From CBDUXP01 sp965371225 [NCBI: uncultured bacterium] (GTDB lineage: Bacteria > Abyssobacteria > SURF-5 > CBDUXP01), in NCBI GenBank assembly GCA_965371225.1, contig CBDUXP010000009.1, forward strand, positions 39,064 through 103,063: a DNA stretch of 64,000 nt, read 5' to 3'. This document shows positions 35,145-43,438 of this stretch, piece after piece. The first letter of the stretch is position 1, and each line of letters begins with the position of its first letter. The translations under genes were made by a program, and so were the position numbers. Under the pieces are notes generated by a model. It did no database searches. It saw nothing but the letters and a program-made list of their open reading frames with translations, and was not told the DNA's origin.

Positions 35145-36848
35145 ATGGCCCCGACTCCGCCGCCGCTCCGCCCGATGCCCGGCCGTGTCATCGCCGGCGT
35201 GCTGGCGTGCGTCGTTCTGGGGGCCGGAGTCCGGTTCAGCGGCCTCGCGCGTCGCGGCTTATGGGAAGTGGACGAGGCCACGTACACGCTGGGCGCCCGT
35301 GCCTACGTGCATCTCTTCCGTGCACGCGCCGCGGCGCGGGGCCAGGGTATCGATCTCCGCGATCGCGCACCAATGAACCGCGTGATCCGCGAAGTCTTCC
35401 CCATGAATTACGACTTCCGGTACCAGTTCACGCGCGGGCCCGCGCGCGTCGACAAGGTGATGTCGGGTTTCCGCACGTGGGGGAAGCCGACGTTCTGTGC
35501 CGCTGTCGTGGCCGCGACGTGGGTGCTGGGGCCGGAGGCGAATACTCCCGCCCTGGGCGTGTCCGCCTTGGCCGGGAGCCTGCTGGTGGGTGTGCTCGGC
35601 TGGGCGGCGTGGCGGTTGACGCAGGGCGAGTGGGCCGCCGTTGGCGCGGCGGGGTGGGCCGCCGTCTCGCTGCCCCTGGTGCACTATTCCCGCGCCGGAT
35701 ACGCCGCCATGTTGTGGACGCTGTGCTTCACGGGCGTGCTGGTCAGTGGCCTGCAGGCGTGGCGCGACCTGACTTCGGAGACCGCGCTTCACCCAGCGCT
35801 CGTGCGCGGCGCGCTCACCGGCCTCCTCCTCAGCGTGTTCTACGGGATGCTTCCCATGGTCGCCCTCCTGATGTGCGTGGAAGGCGTGTGGCTCTGGCGC
35901 CGCCGCCGCGTGCGCGCGCCACACACGCGCCTGGCCGTGACGTGGCTCGTAGCATTTTGTGCGCCGTTGCTGCTTTGGGAACTCGTCGGGTTGTGGCGTC
36001 GCAGCTACCTGCACGGCGCGCTCGGATTCGAAAACGTGTTTGGTTACTTTGGGGAGGTCGCCGACCAGATGACGAGCGAGGTCGAAGTCACCCCACGGTC
36101 CATCGCTTCAACCGTCCGCTTCTGGGCCGTGAACGCCCTGGCGATGGAAGGGGTGTGGGCGTGCGGGCTTGCGCTCGCGGGGGTGGCCGCCCTGCGGCGG
36201 CGCTTGCGCGAGCGGGATCCGAGCACGATCGCCGTGTTCGCACTCGCGGTCGGCTGGCTCGCCGTGTGCACCCTCGGCCGCGTACAACTCGGCCGGCTGT
36301 ATACGCCGCTGCTCCCTCTGTGGGGCCTGGTGCTGGGCGCGGGCGTCCAAGCCATCGCGAAGCAGTCGCGCGTCGCCGCTGGCACGGCGCTGGTGGCCGT
36401 GGTCGCGTACGGTACGTGGAACCTGCAACCGTTACTGACGGCGCGCACCGGGGTGCCGGCCGCCGCCGCGTGGATCGCTGCGCAGGGGAAGGCGGAACGG
36501 GTGGCCATCACGACCTTCGGATACAACCAGTTGTTCCGCGCCGAACTGAACCGTGCCGTTGCGAACCCGCCAACTCGCGCTCTGCTGAACGAAACGGCCG
36601 ACCTGTACGTGGATGTCGGCACGCTCGGGTCGCGCTTCACCGAACGCACCGTGGGCGTCACGCCGCTCGCCGTGGTTCAGGAGCCGCTGGTGGGCCTGGC
36701 GCCCGCGCGACTGGACATGGCCGGAGTCGCGGATCCGTGGTGGCGCTTTCGCTTGGACGCTGCCGCGTGGCGCGCGCTGCGCGGACAGCACCCCGATCCC
36801 TCCGCGGACGGTCTCATTCGTATTTACGCCGTCGACGCGTTGCCGTAG
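35145..36848 (+). CDS. GT39-like integral membrane glycosyltransferase
   Basis: The protein has 567 residues and about ten membrane segments. The first periplasmic loop carries WEVDEATYTLGARAY, the acidic catalytic pattern of GT-C enzymes of the ArnT/PMT/GT39 type, which use polyprenyl-phosphate sugars. The C-terminal 140 residues form a soluble periplasmic domain. Acceptor and sugar are unknown. It starts directly after the priA stop and is followed by a sulfatase-like gene, which may suggest modification of a surface glycan. Confidence 0.75.
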   Translation: MAPTPPPLRPMPGRVIAGVLACVVLGAGVRFSGLARRGLWEVDEATYTLGARAYVHLFRARAAARGQGIDLRDRAPMNRVIREVFPMNYDFRYQFTRGPARVDKVMSGFRTWGKPTFCAAVVAATWVLGPEANTPALGVSALAGSLLVGVLGWAAWRLTQGEWAAVGAAGWAAVSLPLVHYSRAGYAAMLWTLCFTGVLVSGLQAWRDLTSETALHPALVRGALTGLLLSVFYGMLPMVALLMCVEGVWLWRRRRVRAPHTRLAVTWLVAFCAPLLLWELVGLWRRSYLHGALGFENVFGYFGEVADQMTSEVEVTPRSIASTVRFWAVNALAMEGVWACGLALAGVAALRRRLRERDPSTIAVFALAVGWLAVCTLGRVQLGRLYTPLLPLWGLVLGAGVQAIAKQSRVAAGTALVAVVAYGTWNLQPLLTARTGVPAAAAWIAAQGKAERVAITTFGYNQLFRAELNRAVANPPTRALLNETADLYVDVGTLGSRFTERTVGVTPLAVVQEPLVGLAPARLDMAGVADPWWRFRLDAAAWRALRGQHPDPSADGLIRIYAVDALP

Positions 36849-36851
36849 GGT
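36823..36851 (+). promoter_or_regulatory. Promoter for the sulfatase-like gene
   Basis: TTTACG (36823-36828) and TAGGGT (36846-36851), 17 bases apart, are followed 6 bases later by the ATG at 36858. The arrangement predicts a leaderless transcript. The -10 box contains the stop codon of the upstream gene, so selection on the two cannot be separated. Confidence 0.35.
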
Positions 36852-36857
36852 TGGACG

Positions 36858-37847
36858 ATGGGCTTTCGCGCCGGCCGCCTGATCGTCGGGCTCCGCACGT
36901 ACTTCGTTATGGCCGTGATCGTCGGCGTCGTCATTCTCGGCATCGGCGCCTTCGTCATTTTCCGGGGCGCCCCGTCCGGCCGGGCGGCGCAGGAGCGAAC
37001 ACAACAGGACAAGCCGCCGAATATTGTGCTCATCATCCTCCCGGGCATCGGGGCGGCCGCTGCGGAAGGCGGCATGCCCACGTTCGCGATGCTGCGAGAG
37101 ACGAGTTTGAATGCGCCCTTCGCATACGCTGGCGCGGATGAGTACGCGGTGGCCGATTGGGTTCTCGGTAGTCGCGTCGCACTCTTTCGGCACCTCCGGC
37201 CGGATGCCAGCGCACGGCGCTCGCTCGTCACGTCCGCCTATGCACGTGTGTTGCAAACGGACATGGGGGATTACGCTCTGGAAACGGCAGTGCACTGGAT
37301 CGCCGAGAAGGGCGCGAGCAATCAGCCGTTTTACGTGCGACTGTATGCCGGCACTCACTCTGGGGATTTGGTGTCCGCCGATCGCCACGTGGGTGCGGCG
37401 CTGGACGCCCTGGACGAGGCCGGGCTCACCGCAGCGACCGCAACGTTGGTGGTGGGTACACCGGACGACACGCCGGTCACGTCACCTGCGCAGTGGCGCG
37501 TGCCGTTCCTGCTGCGGTATCCCCGCCGATTTCCGCGCGGGGCGGCTCTGACTACGCCGGTTGCGCTGTACGACCTCGTGCCCACCATGATCGATCTCAT
37601 GGGCGCCACGCCTGATCCCGCCCGGACGAGTTTCGGGGAAAGCGTCATGTCCCTGTGGTTGAGCGGGCGGTCGCGGCCGGGGGTGGTCATCCAGACGGTG
37701 GAGGCGACCTACGCGGGCGCGGAGGATCGTTGGATCGTGCGGCGAGAGCTTGAAGCACCCGCGGGAATCAACGGCGCTCCTGTGGATCCCGCGTTGATTG
37801 AGTTGCTCAATGCGTGGGCCGCACGGACGGCCGCGCCGGACTCGTGA
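36858..37847 (+). CDS. Membrane-anchored degenerate sulfatase-like protein
   Basis: The protein has 329 residues. An N-terminal membrane anchor (VIVGVVILGIGAFVIF) precedes a domain with the outline of the alkaline phosphatase/sulfatase superfamily: PPNIVLIILPG at the start, TLVVGTPDD in the middle and LYDLVPTMIDLMG near the end. The metal-binding Asp pair and the catalytic Cys/Ser or Thr are missing: VVDT of real sulfatases is replaced by ILPG, and the phosphate-loop motif is absent. The domain is also shorter than usual. It is probably a non-catalytic relative; its link to the adjacent glycosyltransferase is inference. Confidence 0.65.
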   Translation: MGFRAGRLIVGLRTYFVMAVIVGVVILGIGAFVIFRGAPSGRAAQERTQQDKPPNIVLIILPGIGAAAAEGGMPTFAMLRETSLNAPFAYAGADEYAVADWVLGSRVALFRHLRPDASARRSLVTSAYARVLQTDMGDYALETAVHWIAEKGASNQPFYVRLYAGTHSGDLVSADRHVGAALDALDEAGLTAATATLVVGTPDDTPVTSPAQWRVPFLLRYPRRFPRGAALTTPVALYDLVPTMIDLMGATPDPARTSFGESVMSLWLSGRSRPGVVIQTVEATYAGAEDRWIVRRELEAPAGINGAPVDPALIELLNAWAARTAAPDS

Positions 37848-37853
37848 CGGCAA

Positions 37854-37882
37854 TTGCGATCCGAAATGCCGCATGCTACCGT
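37854..37882 (+). promoter_or_regulatory. Promoter for def, probably leaderless
   Basis: TTGCGA (37854-37859) is followed after 17 bases by the extended -10 TGCTACCGT (hexamer 37877-37882). The ATG of def lies 6 bases further, so the transcript should start at or beside the start codon. No Shine-Dalgarno sequence is present. Confidence 0.45.
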
Positions 37883-37888
37883 AGAGCA

Positions 37889-38419
37889 ATGGCTCTGACT
37901 GTGTTGGAAGTCGTAAATTATCCCGCGCCAGTACTGAAGAAGCGGGCGGCGGTCGTGACGGACGTGAACGGTACGCTGGTCGAACTCGTGGAAGCAATGT
38001 TTCTCGCTATGTACGAGGCGCAGGGCATCGGCTTGGCCGCGCCACAGGTGGGGCATTCCGATCGCCTCTTTGTGCTCGACCTCCAGCAGGAAGACCGCGA
38101 GCGAATCATCTGCATCAATCCGGAAATCCGCGAGCGCCACGGGCTCGTCGTCACGGAAGAGGGGTGTCTGAGCTTGCCCAACGTGTACGCCGAAGTGGAA
38201 CGCGCGAAAGAACTCCTGTTGGGCTATGTGGATATCGACGGTGAGGAACGCACGTTGGAAGCCAGCGACCTCCTCTCGCGCGCGGTCCAGCACGAAATGG
38301 ACCACCTGAACGGGATCTTGCTGTTCGAGCGCCTCACGAAGGACCAACGGAAAGCCATAGCCGAACAGTTGCAGGACTTGCGCGAGGGCCGCATTCCCGA
38401 ACCGCTGCAGGGGGAGTAG
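37889..38419 (+). CDS. def: Peptide deformylase
   Basis: The protein has 176 residues. All three active-site motifs are present: GIGLAAPQVG, EEGCLSLP and QHEMDHLNG, which supply the Cys and two His ligands for the metal and the catalytic Glu. The enzyme removes the formyl group from nascent protein N-termini. The start ATG follows a -10 box by 6 bases. Formyltransferase fmt is not adjacent, unlike in many genomes. Confidence 0.96.
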   Translation: MALTVLEVVNYPAPVLKKRAAVVTDVNGTLVELVEAMFLAMYEAQGIGLAAPQVGHSDRLFVLDLQQEDRERIICINPEIRERHGLVVTEEGCLSLPNVYAEVERAKELLLGYVDIDGEERTLEASDLLSRAVQHEMDHLNGILLFERLTKDQRKAIAEQLQDLREGRIPEPLQGE

Positions 38420-38436
38420 CCCCGGCCCCCGGCCGT

Positions 38437-39048
38437 ATGCTGTTCTTTTCTCCCACCGTTCAGCGGTTGGTCACCGAACTCGCGAAGCTGCCCGGTGTCG
38501 GCCCCAAAACGGCACAACGCCTGGCGTTTCACCTCCTGCGCGAGCCCAAGGCCGCCGCGCTCCAACTCGCCGACGCTATTCGGGAGACGAAAGAGCGGGT
38601 CGGCTTCTGTTCGGTGTGTTGCAACATTGCGGAAACCGATCCATGTCCCGTGTGCACGGATGCGGCGCGGGACCGTGGCGTCATCTGCATCGTGGAATCC
38701 CCCGCGAACATGCTGGCTATCGAGAAGGGCGGCGCCTATCGCGGGTTGTACCACGTGTTGCACGGGGCGCTCTCGCCCCTTGGCGGGGTCGGGCCGGAGG
38801 ACCTGCGATTTCGCGAACTTGAGCGGCGCCTTCGTGAGGGAGGCGTGCGCGAGCTGATCCTGGCGACGAATCCCAGTGTGGAGGGGGAGGCGACGGCCCT
38901 CTACGCGCGCGAACTCCTGCAGCGGATGGAGATGTTGCCGGCGATTGCCGTGACTCGAATCGCCCAGGGGGTCCCCATGGGCACGGATCTGGAGTACGCG
39001 GACGAGCGCACGCTGGCGCTCGCGATCGAAGGGCGCCGGCCGCTCTAG
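38437..39048 (+). CDS. recR: Recombination protein RecR
   Basis: The protein has 203 residues. The helix-hairpin-helix KLPGVGPKTAQRLAFHLL, the four-Cys zinc finger CSVCCN and CPVC, and the Toprim segment ICIVESPANMLAIEKGGAYRGLYHVL are all present. RecR works with RecF/RecO to load RecA at gaps. It follows def by 17 bases. Its stop and that of the convergent pyrE share the four bases CTAG. Confidence 0.97.
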   Translation: MLFFSPTVQRLVTELAKLPGVGPKTAQRLAFHLLREPKAAALQLADAIRETKERVGFCSVCCNIAETDPCPVCTDAARDRGVICIVESPANMLAIEKGGAYRGLYHVLHGALSPLGGVGPEDLRFRELERRLREGGVRELILATNPSVEGEATALYARELLQRMEMLPAIAVTRIAQGVPMGTDLEYADERTLALAIEGRRPL

Positions 39049-39632
39049 CGCGCCGCGTCAGGCCGACTGCCCGGCTTCACCGCCGGCTTACCCTGCTGGC
39101 AGAGGGGACAGTCCCGCGGAGCAAAGGTGATGGCCGGCGTGTCCGCCAGCGCATGCAGGGGCACCTCGAAGTCCGCCGCGCCGGACGACCGGTCCACGAT
39201 GCACGCGACACCGACGACGATGGCATCCGCCTGTTGCAATACCTCGATCACCTCGGTGACGGAACCGCCGGTGGTGATGACATCTTCCACGATGAGGATA
39301 CGGTCGTCGGGCGACACCGTGAATCCGCGGCGCAGCGTCATGCGACCGTCTGCGCGCTCCGTGAAGATCATCGGCCGCCCCAACGCGCGCGCCACTTCGT
39401 GGGCGATAATGAGGCCGCCCATCGCCGGGCCGACCACGACGGACGCGCCCAGGCCCGCACACCGCTCCGCGAGGGCGCTACCGAATTGCTCGGCCACAGC
39501 GGGGTGCGAGAGCACCCGTGCGGACTGCCAGTACTCCGGACTGTGCAAACCGGAGCTGAGCGTAAAGTGCCCCCGCTGCAAACCCCCGTACCGCTCGTAC
39601 AGGCCGACCACGTCCAGCGCGGCGGCCGTCAC
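39045..39632 (-). CDS. pyrE: Orotate phosphoribosyltransferase
   Basis: The protein has 195 residues. The PRPP-binding motif ILIVEDVITTGGSVTEVIE is present, with GHFTLSSGLHSPEYW near the N-terminus and GPAMGGLIIAHEVAR in the middle. The enzyme makes OMP from orotate. The C-terminus carries a Cys pair (CPLCQQ), common in the longer PyrE group. The GTG start overlaps the pyrF stop as GTGA. It is the last gene of the pyrimidine locus and converges on recR. Confidence 0.93.
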   Translation of the reverse strand: MTAAALDVVGLYERYGGLQRGHFTLSSGLHSPEYWQSARVLSHPAVAEQFGSALAERCAGLGASVVVGPAMGGLIIAHEVARALGRPMIFTERADGRMTLRRGFTVSPDDRILIVEDVITTGGSVTEVIEVLQQADAIVVGVACIVDRSSGAADFEVPLHALADTPAITFAPRDCPLCQQGKPAVKPGSRPDAAR

Positions 39633-40360
39633 AATGCGGCCCCCATTTCTTCGAGGATCGCATGTGTCGCCGCGACAGGATCCTCGGCCTGCGTAATGGC
39701 CCGCCCCACGACGAGGTACGTGGCGCCGTCCCGAACGGCTGCGCCCGGAGTGCTCGCGCGGGCGTGGTCGTGCGCCTCGCTGCCGGCCGGGCGAATGCCG
39801 GGCGTGAGGATGCCAAGGTCGGGGCCGCAACAGGCCCGAATCGCGGCGGCGTCGCGGGGCGAAGCGACCACGCCGTGCAAACCCGCGCGCTGGCACAAGT
39901 CGGCGAAGTGCAACACCAGTTCGGCTGCGGTGCTCGCATAGCCTAGTTCTCCGCGAACCTCTGTATCCCCGAGGCTGGTCAACACCGTCACGCCATAGAC
40001 GTGCGGTGCGGGCAGCCCGGCGTGCTCCGCGCCTTCCGTGGCAGCGGCCTTTGCCGCCTGCATCATCGCTACCCCGCCCGCCGCATGCACGTTGAACAAG
40101 TCGACGCCGAGTTCGCCCACGAGGCGGGAGGCGCGCGCGACCGTGGTGGGAATGTCGTGCAGCTTCAGATCGAGAAACGTGCGCTTGCCGCGTTCGCGGA
40201 TCTGTCGCACCACGGCCCCGCCCGCGGCGGTGTACAGCTCGAGCCCCACCTTGTACCACCGCACGGCGTCCCCCAGGCGGTCGACGATTTCCAGGGCGGG
40301 GGCGGGCGCCGGCACGTCCAGCGCCACGATGAGCTTATTGGCAGGGTGGTGCGTGTCCAT
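39629..40360 (-). CDS. pyrF: Orotidine 5'-phosphate decarboxylase
   Basis: The protein has 243 residues. The N-terminus KLIVALDVP, the catalytic FLDLKLHDIPTTV (Lys/Asp network) and the phosphate-binding LGILTPGIRPAG and YLVVGRAIT are typical of group I OMP decarboxylase, which makes UMP. The start at 40360 (MDTHHPANK) lies inside the end of pyrD with a 26-base overlap. A longer upstream frame has no family sequence. Confidence 0.94.
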   Translation of the reverse strand: MDTHHPANKLIVALDVPAPAPALEIVDRLGDAVRWYKVGLELYTAAGGAVVRQIRERGKRTFLDLKLHDIPTTVARASRLVGELGVDLFNVHAAGGVAMMQAAKAAATEGAEHAGLPAPHVYGVTVLTSLGDTEVRGELGYASTAAELVLHFADLCQRAGLHGVVASPRDAAAIRACCGPDLGILTPGIRPAGSEAHDHARASTPGAAVRDGATYLVVGRAITQAEDPVAATHAILEEMGAAL

Positions 40361-41288
40361 CCCGAAGGCTTCCGGTAAGGCTGCGGACGTCGTCAATCCC
40401 GTGCTCCTTGCAGAAGGCTTCAATGCCTTCGATGATGTCGATACTGATCGACGGATTGAGAAAATTCGCGGTGCCCACGGCGACGGCCGTCGCTCCCGCA
40501 ATCAGAAACTCGATGGCGTCCAAAGCGTTCATGATCCCGCCCATCCCGACCACGGGAATGGACACGGCGCGGGCCACCTCCCACACCATGCGCACGGCGA
40601 TGGGCTTGATCGCGGGGCCGCTCAAGCCGCCGACGCGGTTCGCGAGTTTCGGCGTGCGGGTGTGCACGTCGATGGCCATGCCGAGAATCGTGTTGATGAC
40701 GCTCAGCCCGTCGGCCCCGCCCTGCTCGGCTGCCTTGGCGATGACCGTAATATCCGTAATGTTTGGCGTGAGTTTCACCAGGAGCGGCAGGTGGCCGGCG
40801 GCCGCTTTCACGTCGCGCACGAGCTGTTCGACGATGGCCGGGTCCGTGCCGAACTCCAGCCCACCCGTGGCCACGTTCGGGCAGGAGATGTTCAGTTCGA
40901 GCCCCGCGAGGCCCTCGCCGCGTTCCGCGAGCGCCTCGGCGATCTTGGGATAGTTCTCCAGCACCCCGTCCGAAATATTCGCGACGATCGCGATGTCGTA
41001 TTCGCGCAGCGGGGGCAACTTCTCGGTGATGAACGCCTCAGTGCCCACGTTTTCCAGACCGATGGCGTTCAGCATGCCGGCGCGGGTCTCGACGATGCGT
41101 TGCGGTGGGTTCCCCATCTTGGGGTGCAGGTAGATGCCCTTCGTGCACACGCCGCCCAGCCGGTTCAGGTCAAGCAGGGAGGCGAATTCGAGGCCGTACC
41201 CGAACGTGCCCGATGCGGTCATGACGGGATTCTTCATGCGGATCCCGCCCACGTCGACGCTGAGTTGTGCCGGTGCGCTCACGTCCAC
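40335..41288 (-). CDS. pyrD: Dihydroorotate dehydrogenase, class 1B catalytic subunit
   Basis: The protein has 317 residues. The FMN barrel has MTASGTFGYG, LELNISCPN (catalytic Cys of class 1) and GVGGI-type loops (VVGMGGIMNALDAIEFLIAG). The start of pyrD overlaps the end of pyrK, the electron-transfer subunit, which identifies it as the NAD-linked class 1B heterotetramer and not the quinone-linked class 2 enzyme. It oxidises dihydroorotate to orotate in the cytoplasm. Confidence 0.95.
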   Translation of the reverse strand: MDVSAPAQLSVDVGGIRMKNPVMTASGTFGYGLEFASLLDLNRLGGVCTKGIYLHPKMGNPPQRIVETRAGMLNAIGLENVGTEAFITEKLPPLREYDIAIVANISDGVLENYPKIAEALAERGEGLAGLELNISCPNVATGGLEFGTDPAIVEQLVRDVKAAAGHLPLLVKLTPNITDITVIAKAAEQGGADGLSVINTILGMAIDVHTRTPKLANRVGGLSGPAIKPIAVRMVWEVARAVSIPVVGMGGIMNALDAIEFLIAGATAVAVGTANFLNPSISIDIIEGIEAFCKEHGIDDVRSLTGSLRDGHAPPCQ

Positions 41289-42226
41289 AGCACGCGCGCG
41301 GCGTCAAACGCCGGGCCCTCCGTACAAATGCGCTGGTAGGTGTAGCCCGGCTCGCCGGGCGCGGTGACCTTCGTCACGCAGGCGAGACAGACGCCGATGC
41401 CGCACCCCATGACCTCTTCCATGAGCACTTGGCAGGGCCGGCCGCATTCGGCGGCGAGCCGGGCGACCGCCGCCAGCATGGGCCGCGGGCCGCACGCGAA
41501 CACTTCGACGCCCGCTTCGTCACGCAGGTCAGCCAAGCGCGTCGCCAATAGCTCGGTCACGACCCCATGATGGCCCAGGCTGCCGTCATCCGTTGCGAAC
41601 TCGACCGGGACGCCCACGTTGTCGAAGTCGACGGCGCGCGTCGCAGCGTCACTCCCCACCAGCTCCAACGCGATGAGCGCCCGGTGGCGGGCCGCTGCAA
41701 TGGCGTGGCAGCGCACACCGTGCGACACCAGCCAGTCCCCCGTGGCGATCATGGGGGTAATCCCGACGCCGCCTCCCACCAGCATCGCGACACGCAGGTC
41801 GTCGTGGAAGGCGTATCCGTGTCCGAGCGGGCCGAGGCAGTCCACGTTCTGCCCGGGCTCCAGGCCGGCCAGGCGGGTGGTCCCCAGCCCGGCGTCGAGC
41901 ACCTGAAAGATAATTTCCAATCCATCGTCGAACGTGCGGCTAATGCTGAGGGGGCGGCGCAAGAACGGGTGTGCCCCGCTGAGTTCGAACCCCTGCAGGC
42001 TCCACGCGCCGGGGCCGCGGTCCTCGTGCGGCGTGAGGCCGGCCACGTCGTCGGCAAACGTATCGCAGAGCAGGTGCAGGAACTGGCCGGGCGCGGCGAC
42101 GGGGGGCGGCGCGAACCGGAGGCGCAGGCGCAGTACCGCGGGCGCAACGCGCTCGTTCTTCACCACCACGCCGGCCCGGACGGCGGGCGCGCTGAAGGGC
42201 GGGGGGGTGAAGTTAGTGGAGATCAA
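41279..42226 (-). CDS. pyrK: Dihydroorotate dehydrogenase electron-transfer subunit
   Basis: The protein has 315 residues. The FAD-binding RRPLSIS and NAD-binding LVGGGVGITPM are followed by a C-terminal 2Fe-2S site: EEVMGCGIGVCLACVTK and a final Cys in YQRICTEGP. PyrK passes electrons from PyrD to NAD. It overlaps disA upstream by 14 bases and pyrD downstream by 10, so it is tightly coupled to both. It is longer than the usual 260 residues because of an extended loop near residues 60-80. Confidence 0.94.
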   Translation of the reverse strand: MISTNFTPPPFSAPAVRAGVVVKNERVAPAVLRLRLRFAPPPVAAPGQFLHLLCDTFADDVAGLTPHEDRGPGAWSLQGFELSGAHPFLRRPLSISRTFDDGLEIIFQVLDAGLGTTRLAGLEPGQNVDCLGPLGHGYAFHDDLRVAMLVGGGVGITPMIATGDWLVSHGVRCHAIAAARHRALIALELVGSDAATRAVDFDNVGVPVEFATDDGSLGHHGVVTELLATRLADLRDEAGVEVFACGPRPMLAAVARLAAECGRPCQVLMEEVMGCGIGVCLACVTKVTAPGEPGYTYQRICTEGPAFDAARVLWT

Positions 42227-43289
42227 AGACGAGTTGGTTGCGCAGCAGTTTCAGGCCTTCGCGGAGCCGCTCGGCGCGTACCTCGCCGACGCCGTCCACG
42301 GCGATCAACGAATCGCGCGGGGCCTGCATAATGGCGCGGAGATTGCCGAATTCGCCGACGAGCTTTTCGATGATGGAGCTGGGCAGGCGGTGGGTCTGCT
42401 CGAGAATGCGGAACCCGCGCGGCACCAGATAGTCATCCACCGCTGCGAGATTCGAACTGTAGCCGAGGCACTGTGCGACGTTGCCGAGGTTGAGGATCTC
42501 CGGGTTCGTGAGCTTGCTGAGGCGGTTCAGGGCCTCGCGCTCGGTCTTGCCGTCCTGGTAGTAATCCCGGGCGACCATGATGCCGGAGTCCAGGCTTTCC
42601 TGATACTCCGTGAGCTGGAGACCGAGCAGCCGCCCTTCGGTGCCCAGCTCGATGACGAACGTTTCCACCTCGCGCAACATGCGCCGCACCATCTCGGCCC
42701 GTTGCAGCACGCGCACGACATCGAAGATGGTGACCAGGTCCTCCAACTCGCGCACGCTCAGCTCGAACAAGACCTTATCCAGACTCGCCTTGTAATTCTC
42801 CAACGTGCTCATGGCCTGCAGCCCCTTGTTCAACAACGTGGGCACGGGGTCGAGGTTAAACTTGATCTCCCCCAGGTACAGGGTCATGGAATTCCGGCGC
42901 TTGGACACGGCCAGGACGAGTTCGTTCGTCTGCTTGGCCATGCGATCCGCGGCGCGGTGGCGCGTGCCGGTTTCATCCGACGGGATGCTCGGCTTGGGCT
43001 GCAGGATGGCATTCGCGTGCAAGATGCGGGTGGCGTTGCGGTCCAGGATGATGGCGCCGTCCATTTTCGCGAGTTCGTACAAGAGCATGGGGTTGAACGG
43101 CACGTCGAGCGGCGCGCCGCCCTCGGTGAGCTTCCGGGTGCGCGCGCTGCTGCTGAAGACCAGAAGCGCGCCCGTCTGTCCTTGCAGCATGTAGGACAGC
43201 GCCTCGCGCAGGGGGGCGCCCGGCGCGATCATCTTGATGGCACTCTGGAAGCGCTTGTTCTCAAACAGCTCAATCCGCGCCATCAACAT
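42213..43289 (-). CDS. disA: Diadenylate cyclase DisA (DNA integrity scanning protein)
   Basis: The protein has 358 residues, the full DisA length. The DAC domain has the catalytic MDGAIILDR (DGA) and TGTRHRAADR (RHR). It is followed by a helical spine and a C-terminal helix-hairpin-helix DNA-binding domain (DSLIAVDGVGEVRAERLREG). DisA makes cyclic di-AMP and slows or stops on branched DNA. Its position between a UPF0104 membrane gene and pyrK, overlapping pyrK by 14 bases, places c-di-AMP synthesis within the pyrimidine locus. The 149-base gap upstream may hold its own promoter. Confidence 0.95.
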   Translation of the reverse strand: MLMARIELFENKRFQSAIKMIAPGAPLREALSYMLQGQTGALLVFSSSARTRKLTEGGAPLDVPFNPMLLYELAKMDGAIILDRNATRILHANAILQPKPSIPSDETGTRHRAADRMAKQTNELVLAVSKRRNSMTLYLGEIKFNLDPVPTLLNKGLQAMSTLENYKASLDKVLFELSVRELEDLVTIFDVVRVLQRAEMVRRMLREVETFVIELGTEGRLLGLQLTEYQESLDSGIMVARDYYQDGKTEREALNRLSKLTNPEILNLGNVAQCLGYSSNLAAVDDYLVPRGFRILEQTHRLPSSIIEKLVGEFGNLRAIMQAPRDSLIAVDGVGEVRAERLREGLKLLRNQLVFDLH

Positions 43290-43438
43290 GGTCGGTCTCT
43301 TCCCGCAATCCCCAGCGCGGCCACGTCGCCTAACTCGGGTTTCGGCAGCGCCTTACTCATTTGTAGATACGAGTATATGTCGGCCTGCCCGAATTTTACG
43401 CAGGGCGTCCGCAGGCGTCAACGCGGCGCCGGCCGGCA
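43290..43438 (-). other. 149-base gap inside the pyrimidine locus
   Basis: The gap separates the UPF0104 gene from disA. An AT-rich patch with TATACT on the minus strand near 43375 is a possible -10 box for disA-pyrK-pyrD-pyrF-pyrE, but I find no matching -35 box. No terminator hairpin with a U-tract is visible, so read-through from pyrR is possible. Confidence 0.35.

Noticed and set aside
34883-37141. 752-codon plus-strand frame across priA, the GT39-like gene and the sulfatase-like gene
   Set aside because: It spans three real genes in a shifted frame and consists largely of Arg and Gly.
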